This document shows positions 48,825 to 58,514 of a DNA stretch of 64,000 bases, piece after piece. The position numbers and the translations under genes are program-made. The stretch covers positions 434,001 through 498,000 of the forward strand of contig NZ_PYMC01000002.1 in NCBI RefSeq assembly GCF_003026475.1. Direction: 5' to 3'. Every line of letters begins with the position of its first letter. Positions within the stretch are counted from its first letter, which is position 1. The notes beneath the pieces were generated by a model. That model saw nothing but the letters and a program-made list of their open reading frames with translations, made no database searches and was not told the DNA's origin. The stretch comes from Photobacterium lipolyticum (GTDB lineage: Bacteria > Pseudomonadota > Gammaproteobacteria > Enterobacterales > Vibrionaceae).

Positions 48825-48853
48825 AAAAGCCCGCATAGTCTTAGCGGGCTTTT
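48825..48853. terminator. two-way terminator between hsp20 and dbpA
   Basis: AAAAGCCCGC (48825-48834) pairs perfectly with GCGGGCTTTT (48844-48853) around nine bases, with A and T runs on each side. It should mainly end dbpA transcripts. Confidence 0.85.
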
Positions 48854-48872
48854 CTTGGGTATAGCAGCGGAA

Positions 48873-50261
48873 TTAACCGCGGATCTGGCGAACTCGGAAC
48901 GAACGTCCCTTCAGTTTACCGTTTTCCAGCTTCTTCAGCGCAGCGCGTACTGATTCACTCTTAACTGCAACATAGGCAAAGTTATCGAAGATCTGGATTT
49001 TACCAACCTCTGCCCCGGCAATACCGCTATCACCCGTTAGCGCACCTAAAATGTCACCCGGGCGAACTTTCTGTCTTTTACCGCCATCAATCTGAAGGGT
49101 AGTCATCGCAGGACGGAATGTCGGTTGCTCAAGCAGACTCATCGGAGGCAGCGCTTCACCTTCGATAGACTTATCTAAATAATCTTCCAGCAAAGCGACT
49201 TTATAATGTTCTTTATCGCTGAACAGAGAGCACGCAACACCTTTGCTGCCAGCACGGCCAGTACGGCCAATACGGTGGACATGCACTTCAGTATCACGAG
49301 CAAGGTGGTAGTTGATAACTGCATCAAGCGAGTCGATATCCAGACCACGAGCGGCCACATCGGTGGCAACAAGCACTGATGCACTTTTGTTAGCAAAACG
49401 TACTAGCGTCTGGTCACGTTCTCGCTGCTCTAAATCACCATGTAAGGCGATGGAGCTAAAACCATAATCGACCAAATCATCAGACACTTCCTGAGCTTCA
49501 CGCTTAGTATTACAAAATACTACCGCTGATTCCGGACGGTGTTGCAGCAGCAACAGGCGCAGAGCGGTCAGGCGTTGTTCGTTACCATCAACCTTGTAGA
49601 AATGCTGCTGAATACTGCTGTCGTCGTGGGTCGATTCAACTTTCGCCATTACTGGCTTAAACATAATCCGATCAGCAATCGACTTAATTTGATCGGGGTA
49701 TGTCGCACTGAAAAGTAAAGTCTGGCGCTGTTTCGGCGCAGCATCAATGATCGCATCCAATGCGTCCTGAAAGCCCATTTCAAGCATGCGGTCAGCTTCA
49801 TCCAATATCAGCATTTCAAGATCGTCTAAGTTCAACGTTCCTTTACGAACGTGCTCTTCAATACGACCAGGCGTGCCGACAATAATATGTGCTCCATGTT
49901 CAAGCGAGCCAATCTGCGGGCCGAATGGCATGCCACCACATAAGGTCAGTACTTTGATGTTATGAATGGTTCGTGCCAGTCTGCGGATCTCTTTTGCTAC
50001 CTGATCAGCCAGTTCACGAGTAGGGCACAGCACCAGTGATTGAACACGGAAACGCTTAACATTCAGTTTTTCTAACAGGCCAAGACCGAAGGCTGCTGTT
50101 TTACCGGAGCCCGTTTTACCCTGGGCGATAACATCTTTGCCCGCAAGGATGTGCGGCAGGCTCTGCGCCTGGATCGGAGTCATCGACTCGTAACCAAGGG
50201 AAGAGATATTTTTAAGCAAATCAGAATGCAGGTTAAGAGTTGAAAAAGCAGTTTGGCTCAA
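48873..50261 (-). CDS. dbpA: ATP-dependent RNA helicase DbpA
   Basis: A 462-residue DEAD-box helicase for late large-subunit ribosome assembly. Motifs in order: the Q motif (GYESMTPIQAQSLP), GKTGSGKT, PTRELADQ, TPGR, LDEADRM, SATYP, and HRIGRTGRAG. The C-terminal 75 residues match the DbpA RNA-binding domain that grips hairpin 92 of 23S rRNA (VGDILGALTG-like stretch, here PGDILGALTGDSGIAGAEVG, and NFAYVAVKSESV). The start is a TTG at 50261 with AGGAC about nine bases upstream; no ATG lies near. Length and domain order are normal for the family. Confidence 0.95.
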   Translation of the reverse strand: MSQTAFSTLNLHSDLLKNISSLGYESMTPIQAQSLPHILAGKDVIAQGKTGSGKTAAFGLGLLEKLNVKRFRVQSLVLCPTRELADQVAKEIRRLARTIHNIKVLTLCGGMPFGPQIGSLEHGAHIIVGTPGRIEEHVRKGTLNLDDLEMLILDEADRMLEMGFQDALDAIIDAAPKQRQTLLFSATYPDQIKSIADRIMFKPVMAKVESTHDDSSIQQHFYKVDGNEQRLTALRLLLLQHRPESAVVFCNTKREAQEVSDDLVDYGFSSIALHGDLEQRERDQTLVRFANKSASVLVATDVAARGLDIDSLDAVINYHLARDTEVHVHRIGRTGRAGSKGVACSLFSDKEHYKVALLEDYLDKSIEGEALPPMSLLEQPTFRPAMTTLQIDGGKRQKVRPGDILGALTGDSGIAGAEVGKIQIFDNFAYVAVKSESVRAALKKLENGKLKGRSFRVRQIRG

Positions 50262-50338
50262 GGTGATTGTCCTATTAGTCTTTGCTGAACGCGAAAATAC
50301 AGTTTACAAGGGCTGCGACACTACCAGTTTATGCCGCG

Positions 50339-52351
50339 CTAAACAATGGATGTGATGTTTTTACCTTGACGGGATTCTGCGCTGACTAGCTTCACGCAAT
50401 TCCGGCCTGACGATTTGGCAGCATAGAGTGCCTTATCAGCCTTATTCAGTAACTCTTCCCATTCATTGACCATGACGTCAATGGTTATTGCGCCGACGGC
50501 CCCTATCGAAACCGTCACCTCCAGATCTCCTCCGCGGGTCTTAACAGGCACTGTAGCAATAGACTCACGCAGGCGGTTTAATATGAGCTCAGCGTCTGTA
50601 TCAGGCTTGAGTGCCAGCACCAAGACAAATTCCTCGCCGCCCCAGCGAACCACGTGATCATTGCTGCGTGCCCCTACTTTCAGTCGGCTGGCAACATCGA
50701 CAAGGACCTGATCGCCCGCATCATGACCCCAGCGATCATTCACCTGCTTAAAATGATCCAAGTCCAACTCCACTAACAAATAATGGTAGGGCGATGACCG
50801 GCTATCATTGCCCGCAGACTCCAGCCACTGCTCCAGATATCGGCGGTTGTGCAAGCCCGTCAGTGGATCCTGTAGCGACTGGGTCGCTAAGGTTGCATTC
50901 GACTGCTGCAGTTGGGTGTTATCCTGGCTGATATTGCTATAGCGCCGATAAAAAACATAAAGCAACAGAACAGAAAAAGCAGCCGCAAGGATCCATAGCT
51001 TCTCGCGCGCTTGCTGCTCGGCTAACCGGGCTGTATTTAATTCATTTTCCGATTTCAACAAGGCTATCTCATGATCTCTCGCTTCTGCTTCATAGCTTTC
51101 CTGCAGTGCAAACAGCTCTTTGCGTCGCTCATCGAACAGATATTCCTTTCCTTCTGTCGCATACTGCCTGTAATACTGCAAAGCACGTTGATAATCGCCA
51201 GCCGCTTCATAGATATCAGCGATCAGCTCACTGGTCTCCATATAGTTCTTCTCATCTTGCAGCTGGTTATATATCTCAAGCGCCTGCAACGCAATCTCGG
51301 CGGCTTTTTGTAACTCTCCCCGCGTCAGATAAACTTCTGCCAGAGACTCATTGCAATGGGCCACCCCTGATCTGTCCGATATTTCGGTTGCCAGTTCCAG
51401 GCAGCGAAAAGAGTTAGCCAATGCCGCTTCAATCTCATTGTCCTTAAGCTGCATTGTGATGAGATTGTTCAGAGCCGCCAGTTGCGAAAACTTGGCACCC
51501 GTCAGCTCAAACAGTTCCACCGCCACTCTGATATGCTCGGCTTCCTGCTCCGGTTGATCAAAGTGCCGGGCAATAATACCGGCGTTAACATGCAGCATGG
51601 CTTTGAGGTTGGGGTTATTACATCCATCCCCCTCAATCAGGCGAAACGCTCTTTGATTATATTTCTTAGCGCTGTTCCACTCTTGTAGGCGAAAATAGAC
51701 CGTCGATATATTTGAAAGCACCTTAGAAGACTCAATATCATCAGATTGCTCGCTGAAGGTTTTCAATGCTGAACGATAGTCATCCATCGCCATGCTATAT
51801 TGAGACCGTTCGACGTAAATGTTGGCTCGCCACTTAAGGGCGCGGGCCAACAGATGCGAATAGTCCGACGCCTTCGCAATCTCAATGACCTGATCGACAA
51901 CTTGCAGCCCTTCATCAAACTTACTTTGCTTTATTAAATTAATAACAGACTCAAGCAAGGCTTCACCAACCATCCAGTCCTGGCCCTGACGTTCACCCAG
52001 AGCTTTAAGATCATCGATATATTGTTCGGCAGAAACTTCATGTGTCCCCAGCGCATTCTCTAACTTAAACAATATAAGGTAGTAAAGTGCCAAGCGGAAA
52101 CCTTCGTCCCGCTGGATTTGTTCCAGTGGCAGCAGTTTCAGCCTCTTGCGGGCTTCATCCGGCTGGGTATCAGCCTGCATGTAAATTTCCAGTAAACCCC
52201 AATCCTGCGGAGCGGCCTTACTGGTCAAAAACTCAGAATCAAAAGAGGATGCCGAATTGGCTTGAGCGGATATCAAACAAAACGACATCAAAGAACTTAC
52301 AATAATGACTGCGCACAAAAGTAGTTTTTTTATTGCATGGAGTTCAGGCAT
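50339..52351 (-). CDS. TPR-repeat diguanylate cyclase
   Basis: About 670 residues from the ATG at 52351; a TTG six codons earlier is an alternative. A signal peptide (to ISAQANS) is followed by a periplasmic TPR array (about residues 60-430), with repeats around ARALKWRANIYVERSQYSMA and NESLAEVYLTRGELQKAAEI, then a coiled coil, one membrane helix (WILAAAFSVLLLYVFYR) and a GGDEF domain. The active motif reads GGEEF (VRWGGEEFVLVLA), a catalytically competent variant, so it should make c-di-GMP in response to a periplasmic peptide or protein. It lies 77 bp downstream of the dbpA start region on the same strand but is probably independent. Confidence 0.9.
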   Translation of the reverse strand: MPELHAIKKLLLCAVIIVSSLMSFCLISAQANSASSFDSEFLTSKAAPQDWGLLEIYMQADTQPDEARKRLKLLPLEQIQRDEGFRLALYYLILFKLENALGTHEVSAEQYIDDLKALGERQGQDWMVGEALLESVINLIKQSKFDEGLQVVDQVIEIAKASDYSHLLARALKWRANIYVERSQYSMAMDDYRSALKTFSEQSDDIESSKVLSNISTVYFRLQEWNSAKKYNQRAFRLIEGDGCNNPNLKAMLHVNAGIIARHFDQPEQEAEHIRVAVELFELTGAKFSQLAALNNLITMQLKDNEIEAALANSFRCLELATEISDRSGVAHCNESLAEVYLTRGELQKAAEIALQALEIYNQLQDEKNYMETSELIADIYEAAGDYQRALQYYRQYATEGKEYLFDERRKELFALQESYEAEARDHEIALLKSENELNTARLAEQQAREKLWILAAAFSVLLLYVFYRRYSNISQDNTQLQQSNATLATQSLQDPLTGLHNRRYLEQWLESAGNDSRSSPYHYLLVELDLDHFKQVNDRWGHDAGDQVLVDVASRLKVGARSNDHVVRWGGEEFVLVLALKPDTDAELILNRLRESIATVPVKTRGGDLEVTVSIGAVGAITIDVMVNEWEELLNKADKALYAAKSSGRNCVKLVSAESRQGKNITSIV

Positions 52352-52939
52352 AGAGTGAATAGTAAGCAAGAATCAAAAAGCTATCTTCATGCTCCATCAC
52401 CAGAGAGTCAACCATACCCTATAAGAATAGTTAATTAGACACTGTACTTTATTGTTTCCAGCGCCTGCCTGACAGGCAGGTGAGACACATGTCGCTGAAA
52501 CCATAAAGTGCCCCAAAGCAAAACCATAAGGTGTCCTTTTTGCTAACACACCAAACTAGCATCAAGCGGCCAGTAAGAAACTTTCATAAAAACAACAATA
52601 GGGAGCAAACACACTTTGGGCCAAAACTTTTTAGAGTGGTTTACCTATTTGTCTCCTTTGTCATTAGGAAAATATTGCAAAGCTAATTGTCTCTGGAAAT
52701 TCTAGCCTAACAAATGATAGAGACACCCTCTGCCTAGCAATCTCGTGCTATATCAGTCAAAGGAAATGATACTCAGTCGTTCTGTTTTAAATCGCTTTAA
52801 TCACCTCGGGATGCCCAATAGCGACCGAGTTGCCTAACCGTATCAAAAGGCCACGTAGCTTTACGTGTTACAACAAAGCCATGCTTCATAGCAACGGTTC
52901 CGCTACAATACGCGAAGGTTATCCTGACAAGGAAGAAAC
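52352..52939. other. gene-free stretch upstream of the AraC-CBM21 gene
   Basis: No supported gene. It contains a perfect palindrome, CCTGCCTGACAGGCAGG (52464-52480), and a smaller inverted pair CACGTA/TACGTG (52852-52867) about 75 bases before the regulator start. The divergent promoters of the TPR-GGDEF gene and the regulator gene should lie here. Confidence 0.55.
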
Positions 52940-54412
52940 GTGCCCCCCAAACAACCTTTCACAGCAATACTTTCTCAAGCAATAGGCAGTTCCTATTTTC
53001 GGATTGGCCATGACCATTGGCACATCAAGGAATTACTTTCTTTGCAGCACCTATTGCTGTTAACAGCACCAACGATCAAAGATGGATTACTCTGGTGGAG
53101 CAAATCTGTGTCATTGTTCGATCGCTCAATCTATGTTGAGCCAACATCTCGCTATGATTGCTTATCGCTGCAATTTAAATCACGAACGAATACTGAATTA
53201 CCTTTGTGGGTGCACTACCTTACTCAAGATTTGCTTGAACATATTTCGTCATTTACTCACTTGACACATACCTGGCTTCAAACACCTAACCAACGCTATC
53301 CTCTAATTCGTAACGAATACGGTGAGTGGCTAAAACTGCATTTTGACCATCAAGAAATCCAGGTTACCGCAACTCCCGATCCTAAGTTGTTTTCTCTCGC
53401 CAAGCAGTTTTTTTTACTGCTGCAGCACGTCCATATTGAAAAAGAAGATCTGATCTGTCGATTAAAAAAACATATCCATGACGACATCAGCTCGCCTTTA
53501 CGTTTATCCGACTTAGCTGTTCATCTAGGCCTCTCACCCAGAACACTGCAACGACGCCTACAAGAAAAACAAATAAACTTCACCACACTTGTTGATGATG
53601 AAAAAAAAACCACCGCGCTGCGTCTGCTTGCCGATACACAACTCAACGTCTCTAATATCGCTAACCAGCTAGGTTATGATGAGCCTTCAAACTTCCACCG
53701 CGCATTCCGAAAGTGGTATCCATTCTCCCCTCAAATGTACCGTGAGCAATGCCGTGCCAATCGAGCCGTTCAACAAGAAAACCCGATCAGGCTGCACTAC
53801 GCCACTGCCGTTATTGAATCGAGCACCGGCAAACAAGGTCAAACTGGGCAAGTCTGGATTGAAGTCGATAATATTGCGTTTGAAAAAAAAGTGGCGGTTG
53901 AGTGTGAAGACAGAGACGGTGTATGGCGTCGCTATCCTGCCTTTTTCAATTACTTTCTGACTGATGGTATTGAGCTTTGGTCAACAGCAAACCTACCCGT
54001 CGCAAAGCCATTACGCTTCCGCTTATGCTACGAAGTCGACGGCAATCAATTCATCGATGATAACCTTCAACACAACTATGTCGTCAACGAACCTATTCTA
54101 TTAGGCCATCCTCTTGTTGTCGTCCCTACCCTTGTCGTCGTTCCCGAAATGGAAGGCGTTCGTGTTGTTATAGAGCTCGCATGCCGCCTGCCTGATACTG
54201 AAATCATTCATTGTCATATTGATGGTCAAGAAAATAACCGTTGGGCAATGACAAAAACAAACCAAAACCATCAATTTTCATCGTGGTCTCTATCAACGTA
54301 TCTAACCGAACGACCTCAAAAATGTCATTTTGAATTGATTTCTCAGCAAGGCGAACACCAGCGATGTGATAACTACCAACACGATTATCTATTTCTTTCG
54401 CCACTTTCATGA
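52940..54412 (+). CDS. AraC-type regulator fused to a CBM21-like glycogen/starch-binding domain
   Basis: 490 residues from a GTG at 52940 with AAGGA nine bases ahead. Residues 1-170 resemble an AraC sensor domain. Residues 170-275 are the double helix-turn-helix, with LSDLAVHLGLSPRTLQRRL and IANQLGYDEPSNFHRAFRKW. Residues about 283-385 look like a carbohydrate-binding module of the CBM21 type: VIE, then VDNIAFEKKVAVECEDRDG, then FRLCYEVDGNQFIDDN and HNYVV, close to the glycogen-targeting subunit pattern ending DNN..NY. Residues 390-490 form a further beta-rich segment that may be a second copy. A GH13 amylase gene follows by 134 bp on the same strand. Direct sensing of glucan by the regulator is inference. 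Confidence 0.88.
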   Translation: MPPKQPFTAILSQAIGSSYFRIGHDHWHIKELLSLQHLLLLTAPTIKDGLLWWSKSVSLFDRSIYVEPTSRYDCLSLQFKSRTNTELPLWVHYLTQDLLEHISSFTHLTHTWLQTPNQRYPLIRNEYGEWLKLHFDHQEIQVTATPDPKLFSLAKQFFLLLQHVHIEKEDLICRLKKHIHDDISSPLRLSDLAVHLGLSPRTLQRRLQEKQINFTTLVDDEKKTTALRLLADTQLNVSNIANQLGYDEPSNFHRAFRKWYPFSPQMYREQCRANRAVQQENPIRLHYATAVIESSTGKQGQTGQVWIEVDNIAFEKKVAVECEDRDGVWRRYPAFFNYFLTDGIELWSTANLPVAKPLRFRLCYEVDGNQFIDDNLQHNYVVNEPILLGHPLVVVPTLVVVPEMEGVRVVIELACRLPDTEIIHCHIDGQENNRWAMTKTNQNHQFSSWSLSTYLTERPQKCHFELISQQGEHQRCDNYQHDYLFLSPLS

Positions 54413-54546
54413 CCAGAAAAATGATAACAGGCTCAAATCTTGCGCCCACTGACACACCACAACCACTATAATGGCGTGAAGTGACACTCTCATCGCGTTG
54501 AGCTTCCATTATTGTTTACGCAATTTTGTAGGCAGGGGATTTTAAC

Positions 54547-57225
54547 GTGAGAGAGAAAACACCTAATTCAATGAATAAAATAAAGTTTTTAACCTTATCG
54601 ATCGCATTGGCCCTAACAGGCTGTAATTCAGACAATAAGGCCATCGAAAAAGATCACAACATTGTGGCGCCAATTGATAATCAGGTAACGTCACCGGACT
54701 GGCAAGACCAAATCATCTACTTTCTCATGATCGATCGATTCAGCGATGGAAATAGCCAAAATAATGACCAAGGGCAAAATGAATACGATCCGACATCGGA
54801 CAAGAAATTCAGCGGCGGTGATCTACAAGGCGTTACCGATCAACTTAACTACATCCAAAATTTAGGGGCAACATCTGTCTGGATCACTCCGCCTGTAGCA
54901 AACCAATGGTGGGATTCAGAACAGAATTACGGTGGGTATCATGGCTACTGGGCGCGTGATTTCCAGAAAGTGGATGAGCATTTCGGGGATCTCGAAGACT
55001 ACCAAGCTCTTTCTCGTGAAATACACAGCCGAAATATGTTCCTCATCCAAGACATTGTGACGAATCATGTTGGTAACTTTTTCACTTACGATAACCCGTA
55101 CGATTATGACGCTTCAAACCCTTGTACCGGTTTCCGTCTCATTGAAAATGCATTGGCATCAAATCAATCCCTACCGTATCCCTTGAATCATGAACAATGC
55201 AAAAACGACGGTACTGGTAGCTACCATTGGACCCCAAGCATTACCGATCACAATAATCCGATACAAGAAAAAACATGGCAACTCTCCGATTTGGACGACC
55301 TCAACACTTCAGATCCCGAGGTTAGAAAATACCTAAAGGCGAGCTACCGTAAATGGATTAAAGATGTGGGTATTGATGCGTATCGAGTAGATACCGCAAA
55401 GTTTGTTGAACACGATTTCTGGAACGATTTCTTCCACAGCGAAGACGGCGTACTATCACAGGCAAAAGAAACAGGCCGTGAAAATTTCCTTACCTTTGGT
55501 GAAGTCTTTGAAGCCTCAACGCCGTACAAGACAGAAGGCGAAGAAAAAATGCTCACCTATATTGGTGAGAATGGCTCTCCGGCACAGTTAACCTCTGTAT
55601 TAAACTTCCCGTTGCAGACCACTATGACCCGTGTTTTTGCATCAGGCCAGCCGACGGATTATTTACGCTTCCGCCTAGAACGCATGATGGAAATGTTCCC
55701 TAACCCTTACATCATGCCAAATTTTATCGATAACCATGATATGCCTCGCTTCCTGTCTCAGGCTAGCCCAGAAGATATGCAGCAAGCCTTGATCACCATG
55801 ATGACGGTACCCGGCATTCCGGTTATCTACCAGGGCACTGAGCAAGCAATCGTCAATAGCCGCGACAGTATGTTTAACGGCGGCTATCGTACAGACGGGC
55901 AGCTTGTCGATTCTTTCGATTCAAACAATAAGATGTACCGCTTTATTCAATCGTTAGCTCAGCTTCGTACTGAAAACCAAGTGCTGACACGAGGCGAATT
56001 GAAAGTCATCGCTAGTGATAAAGCGGGAGCTGGTATATTCAGTTTCACTCGTCGTTTAAATGATGAAGAAGTACTCGTGATCATGAATACCTCGTCGTCG
56101 CCTATGCTGTTAAACCAGTTAGATCTAGAGCAAAATTCAGGTACGGTTTTTGAGCGACAAATTCAATCAAATTGGCAAGGTGCACCAGAAACACTGACAA
56201 CAAATAGCCATGGTGAAGTCAGCATCGAACTGGCCCCAAAATCTGCGGCGATTTACTTCAAAACATCCCAAACGGGCAATATCGACATCCCAAATACAAA
56301 AGTCGAATTAGAGGGGAATTGGGATAACGCGGTGATCACCCAAGATACCGAAATAACGGGGACAGCGACACCCAATGTGATATTAAAAATGGTCGTCGAT
56401 GGTAACTTAGCCGTAGCAAAAGACATAACTGTTGATGCTAACGGAAATTGGAAAACAACAATTTCAATCCGTCATTTTGCTATCGGAGAGCAACAACACC
56501 GCTTTGCGATTTACTACCCAGAAGATAAAACAGGCACTAAAGATATTGCGTTCACTTCCAATCTTTCATGGGCTGAAACACCCAATAAAATTATTGATGA
56601 TGCAGGCGATGCGCAAGATGGCAATGGCGGACCATACGGTTCCTATTCTCTACCCACTGATCCCTCTTTTGATAAAGACAATAACCAGCTCTCGATAGAA
56701 CAAGCCGAGATTTATACCGTTGGCAGTAACGTCCGCTTAAAATTGGTCATGGATAACGTCACCGACAGCTGGTTACCACCTAACGGTTTTGACCATGTCG
56801 GCTTTTCGGTCTTCCTTGGTTTACCCAATGAAAGCGATCATGGCTTAACTACACTGCCTAAGCTCAATGCAAAAATTCCGTCTGGAACCTGGAATCGAAA
56901 CGCCGTAATATTTGGCTGGCAAAGCTCAATTTACAGTTCAACGGGTGCGGACTCACTGACATGGGGAGAAACCGTATCACCCGCCCCTGTTGTCACTGTC
57001 GATAAAGTTAACAGAGAAATCTATCTCGATTTTGCCAGTGATGCACTTGGCCGCCCTGACTCACTCGACGGTATCAGCATTTATGTCACAACATGGGATA
57101 TCGACGGATTATCGGCAGTCTACCGGCCGTTAGAAACCAAAAAAGGACCGTGGAATTTCACCGGTAACGATACATCAGAACCCAAGATTTGGGATGAGCT
57201 TCCCGTCATCACTTTAAGTGAGTAA
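54547..57225 (+). CDS. GH13 alpha-amylase lipoprotein with C-terminal glucan-binding-like domain
   Basis: 892 residues from a GTG at 54547 with AGGGGA upstream; an internal ATG at 54571 has no ribosome-binding site. The signal ends in the lipobox ALTGC (Cys26), so the enzyme is probably anchored in the outer membrane. The TIM barrel carries DIVTNHVG (region I), DAYRVDTAKF with nucleophile Asp282, LTFGEVFE with acid Glu319, and FIDNHDMPRF with Asp398. After a beta domain (to about 570) come an Ig-like segment (about 575-670) and a C-terminal domain (about 680-890) resembling the glucodextranase C-terminal module. It should cut starch or maltodextrins outside the cell. The AraC-CBM21 regulator gene lies directly upstream. 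Confidence 0.93.
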   Translation: MREKTPNSMNKIKFLTLSIALALTGCNSDNKAIEKDHNIVAPIDNQVTSPDWQDQIIYFLMIDRFSDGNSQNNDQGQNEYDPTSDKKFSGGDLQGVTDQLNYIQNLGATSVWITPPVANQWWDSEQNYGGYHGYWARDFQKVDEHFGDLEDYQALSREIHSRNMFLIQDIVTNHVGNFFTYDNPYDYDASNPCTGFRLIENALASNQSLPYPLNHEQCKNDGTGSYHWTPSITDHNNPIQEKTWQLSDLDDLNTSDPEVRKYLKASYRKWIKDVGIDAYRVDTAKFVEHDFWNDFFHSEDGVLSQAKETGRENFLTFGEVFEASTPYKTEGEEKMLTYIGENGSPAQLTSVLNFPLQTTMTRVFASGQPTDYLRFRLERMMEMFPNPYIMPNFIDNHDMPRFLSQASPEDMQQALITMMTVPGIPVIYQGTEQAIVNSRDSMFNGGYRTDGQLVDSFDSNNKMYRFIQSLAQLRTENQVLTRGELKVIASDKAGAGIFSFTRRLNDEEVLVIMNTSSSPMLLNQLDLEQNSGTVFERQIQSNWQGAPETLTTNSHGEVSIELAPKSAAIYFKTSQTGNIDIPNTKVELEGNWDNAVITQDTEITGTATPNVILKMVVDGNLAVAKDITVDANGNWKTTISIRHFAIGEQQHRFAIYYPEDKTGTKDIAFTSNLSWAETPNKIIDDAGDAQDGNGGPYGSYSLPTDPSFDKDNNQLSIEQAEIYTVGSNVRLKLVMDNVTDSWLPPNGFDHVGFSVFLGLPNESDHGLTTLPKLNAKIPSGTWNRNAVIFGWQSSIYSSTGADSLTWGETVSPAPVVTVDKVNREIYLDFASDALGRPDSLDGISIYVTTWDIDGLSAVYRPLETKKGPWNFTGNDTSEPKIWDELPVITLSE

Positions 57226-57786
57226 AAAATTACTCATGATGTAAATCGTTAAGGTACGAGTCCTCTGCAGCCTCAGCAGAGGACTTAACAAACTATCAGC
57301 CAATGCTCCACGAAAAAGACGTACTTATCACAAGAGTATTTATTAACAGGCAACTACCCATCTATAGCATGAACTTGCCCGCCAGAATACCAACCTAGGC
57401 TCATATAAATAAATTATCCAACTAGAAGCCAGTTACAGTGTAACGTGCTGAACAAGAGCCCGAAAGTATCCATATTTTCACCTAAATGCGATGATTGATT
57501 TTTATCGTATTAGATCAAGTAGAGTAAATTCACCTTAACAGCCTAACTATAAGCGAGCATTAGTACTATACCCAAGTAACCTTTGGATTGTGATTCATAG
57601 ATCACAACATCAGGATCATACTCAAGATGAAAACAGCAATCGAATTCAAGACTCCCTTCACACATAACAACAGCTTTGTTCTTTGTACTGGCAAACTTGA
57701 AAATTTTTTTGTTTGGTGAGGGTTTGCGAAGATTTCTGATATAAATGAAAGCGCCCTAATACCGTTTAACTATCAATAAGCTCTGT
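57226..57786. other. gene-free stretch after the amylase gene
   Basis: No supported gene. It holds the hairpin 57259-57284 (AGTCCTCTGC with GCAGAGGACT), probably the amylase transcript end although the T run is weak. It also contains a TACCCAAGTAACC repeat fragment (from 57570) and an inverted pair TTGTGAT/ATCACAA (57588-57607). Confidence 0.55.
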
Positions 57787-57816
57787 TTAAAAAAGCCAGC
57801 ATTAAGTTGCTAGCTT
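57787..57816 (-). terminator. terminator of hpf
   Basis: AAGCCAGCA (57793-57801) pairs with TGCTAGCTT (57808-57816), with one G-T pair; a run of six T residues follows on the minus strand. Confidence 0.8.
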
Positions 57817-57852
57817 CATGAATCTGGTCAATTTAATTTGATTAAACTAATT

Positions 57853-58197
57853 TCACCTCTTAATAATATCTGAAGCAATCTCTGGTTTCGTGCTGGTTGA
57901 CTTTGCGTGAAGGTCTGCTTTCAGTTGTCCTTTGCGGTTACGTAGGCCTGTCTCTAGTTTTTTCAATGCTGCTGAAATGGCAGGATACATTACATTGTTA
58001 GTAGATTTTGCTGAAACCCGTACACCTTCATAGTTGGTAAAAATTTCCACTTCGTGCTGTCCGTGTTCTTTTGTGATGATGATGTCGCTGCTGATCAGTT
58101 GTGGAAAGTGAGCGGATACTTTCTCAAATTTACTTTCAATTTCTTTTCGTGAGTCGTCATTAATTGATATGTGATGTGTTTGAATGTTTACTTTCAT
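57853..58197 (-). CDS. hpf: ribosome hibernation factor, HPF/RaiA family
   Basis: 114 residues from the ATG at 58197, preceded by GGAAAGG. Members bind the 30S decoding centre and silence ribosomes in stationary phase. The start VNIQTHHISINDDSRKEIES and the middle segment HEVEIFTNYEGVRVSAKST match the family; the basic stretch LRNRKGQLK near the C-terminus fits rRNA contact. The length sits between short HPF and RaiA, and the acidic C-terminal tail of RaiA is missing, so HPF is the better guess, though RaiA cannot be excluded. It has its own terminator. Confidence 0.88.
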   Translation of the reverse strand: MKVNIQTHHISINDDSRKEIESKFEKVSAHFPQLISSDIIITKEHGQHEVEIFTNYEGVRVSAKSTNNVMYPAISAALKKLETGLRNRKGQLKADLHAKSTSTKPEIASDIIKR

Positions 58198-58514
58198 ATA
58201 ATTATACCTTTCCAATCACGATGTCATTTAAACGTAGCAAACGCAGTGTACTTTGACCAAGTATAGATTTGCACATGTGTGATTGAGTTCTGTGTTATCA
58301 AATAATCTTGCCTCTACTCCTTGAATGCGCCCAACTGCGAAAGAATATGCAGGGTCAGTCCTTAATGAACAGAACGTAAGTGAGGCCTTGCTCTAAATGA
58401 TTTTGGGGGCAGATACGTGTCAGCCGCAAATTAGCTAACGCCGAGGTACAAAGTGTAAGCTCTGGATTGCTAATTATCCAAAAGCGACTCAACTAAACCG
58501 CTTTCAGGCATGAG
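58198..58514. other. gene-free stretch upstream of hpf
   Basis: No supported gene or strong hairpin. It holds the hpf promoter. Confidence 0.4.

Noticed and set aside
57588-57607. CRP-like inverted pair TTGTGAT-N6-ATCACAA
   Set aside because: The TGTGA and TCACA halves are eight bases apart instead of six, and no gene start lies at a fitting distance.
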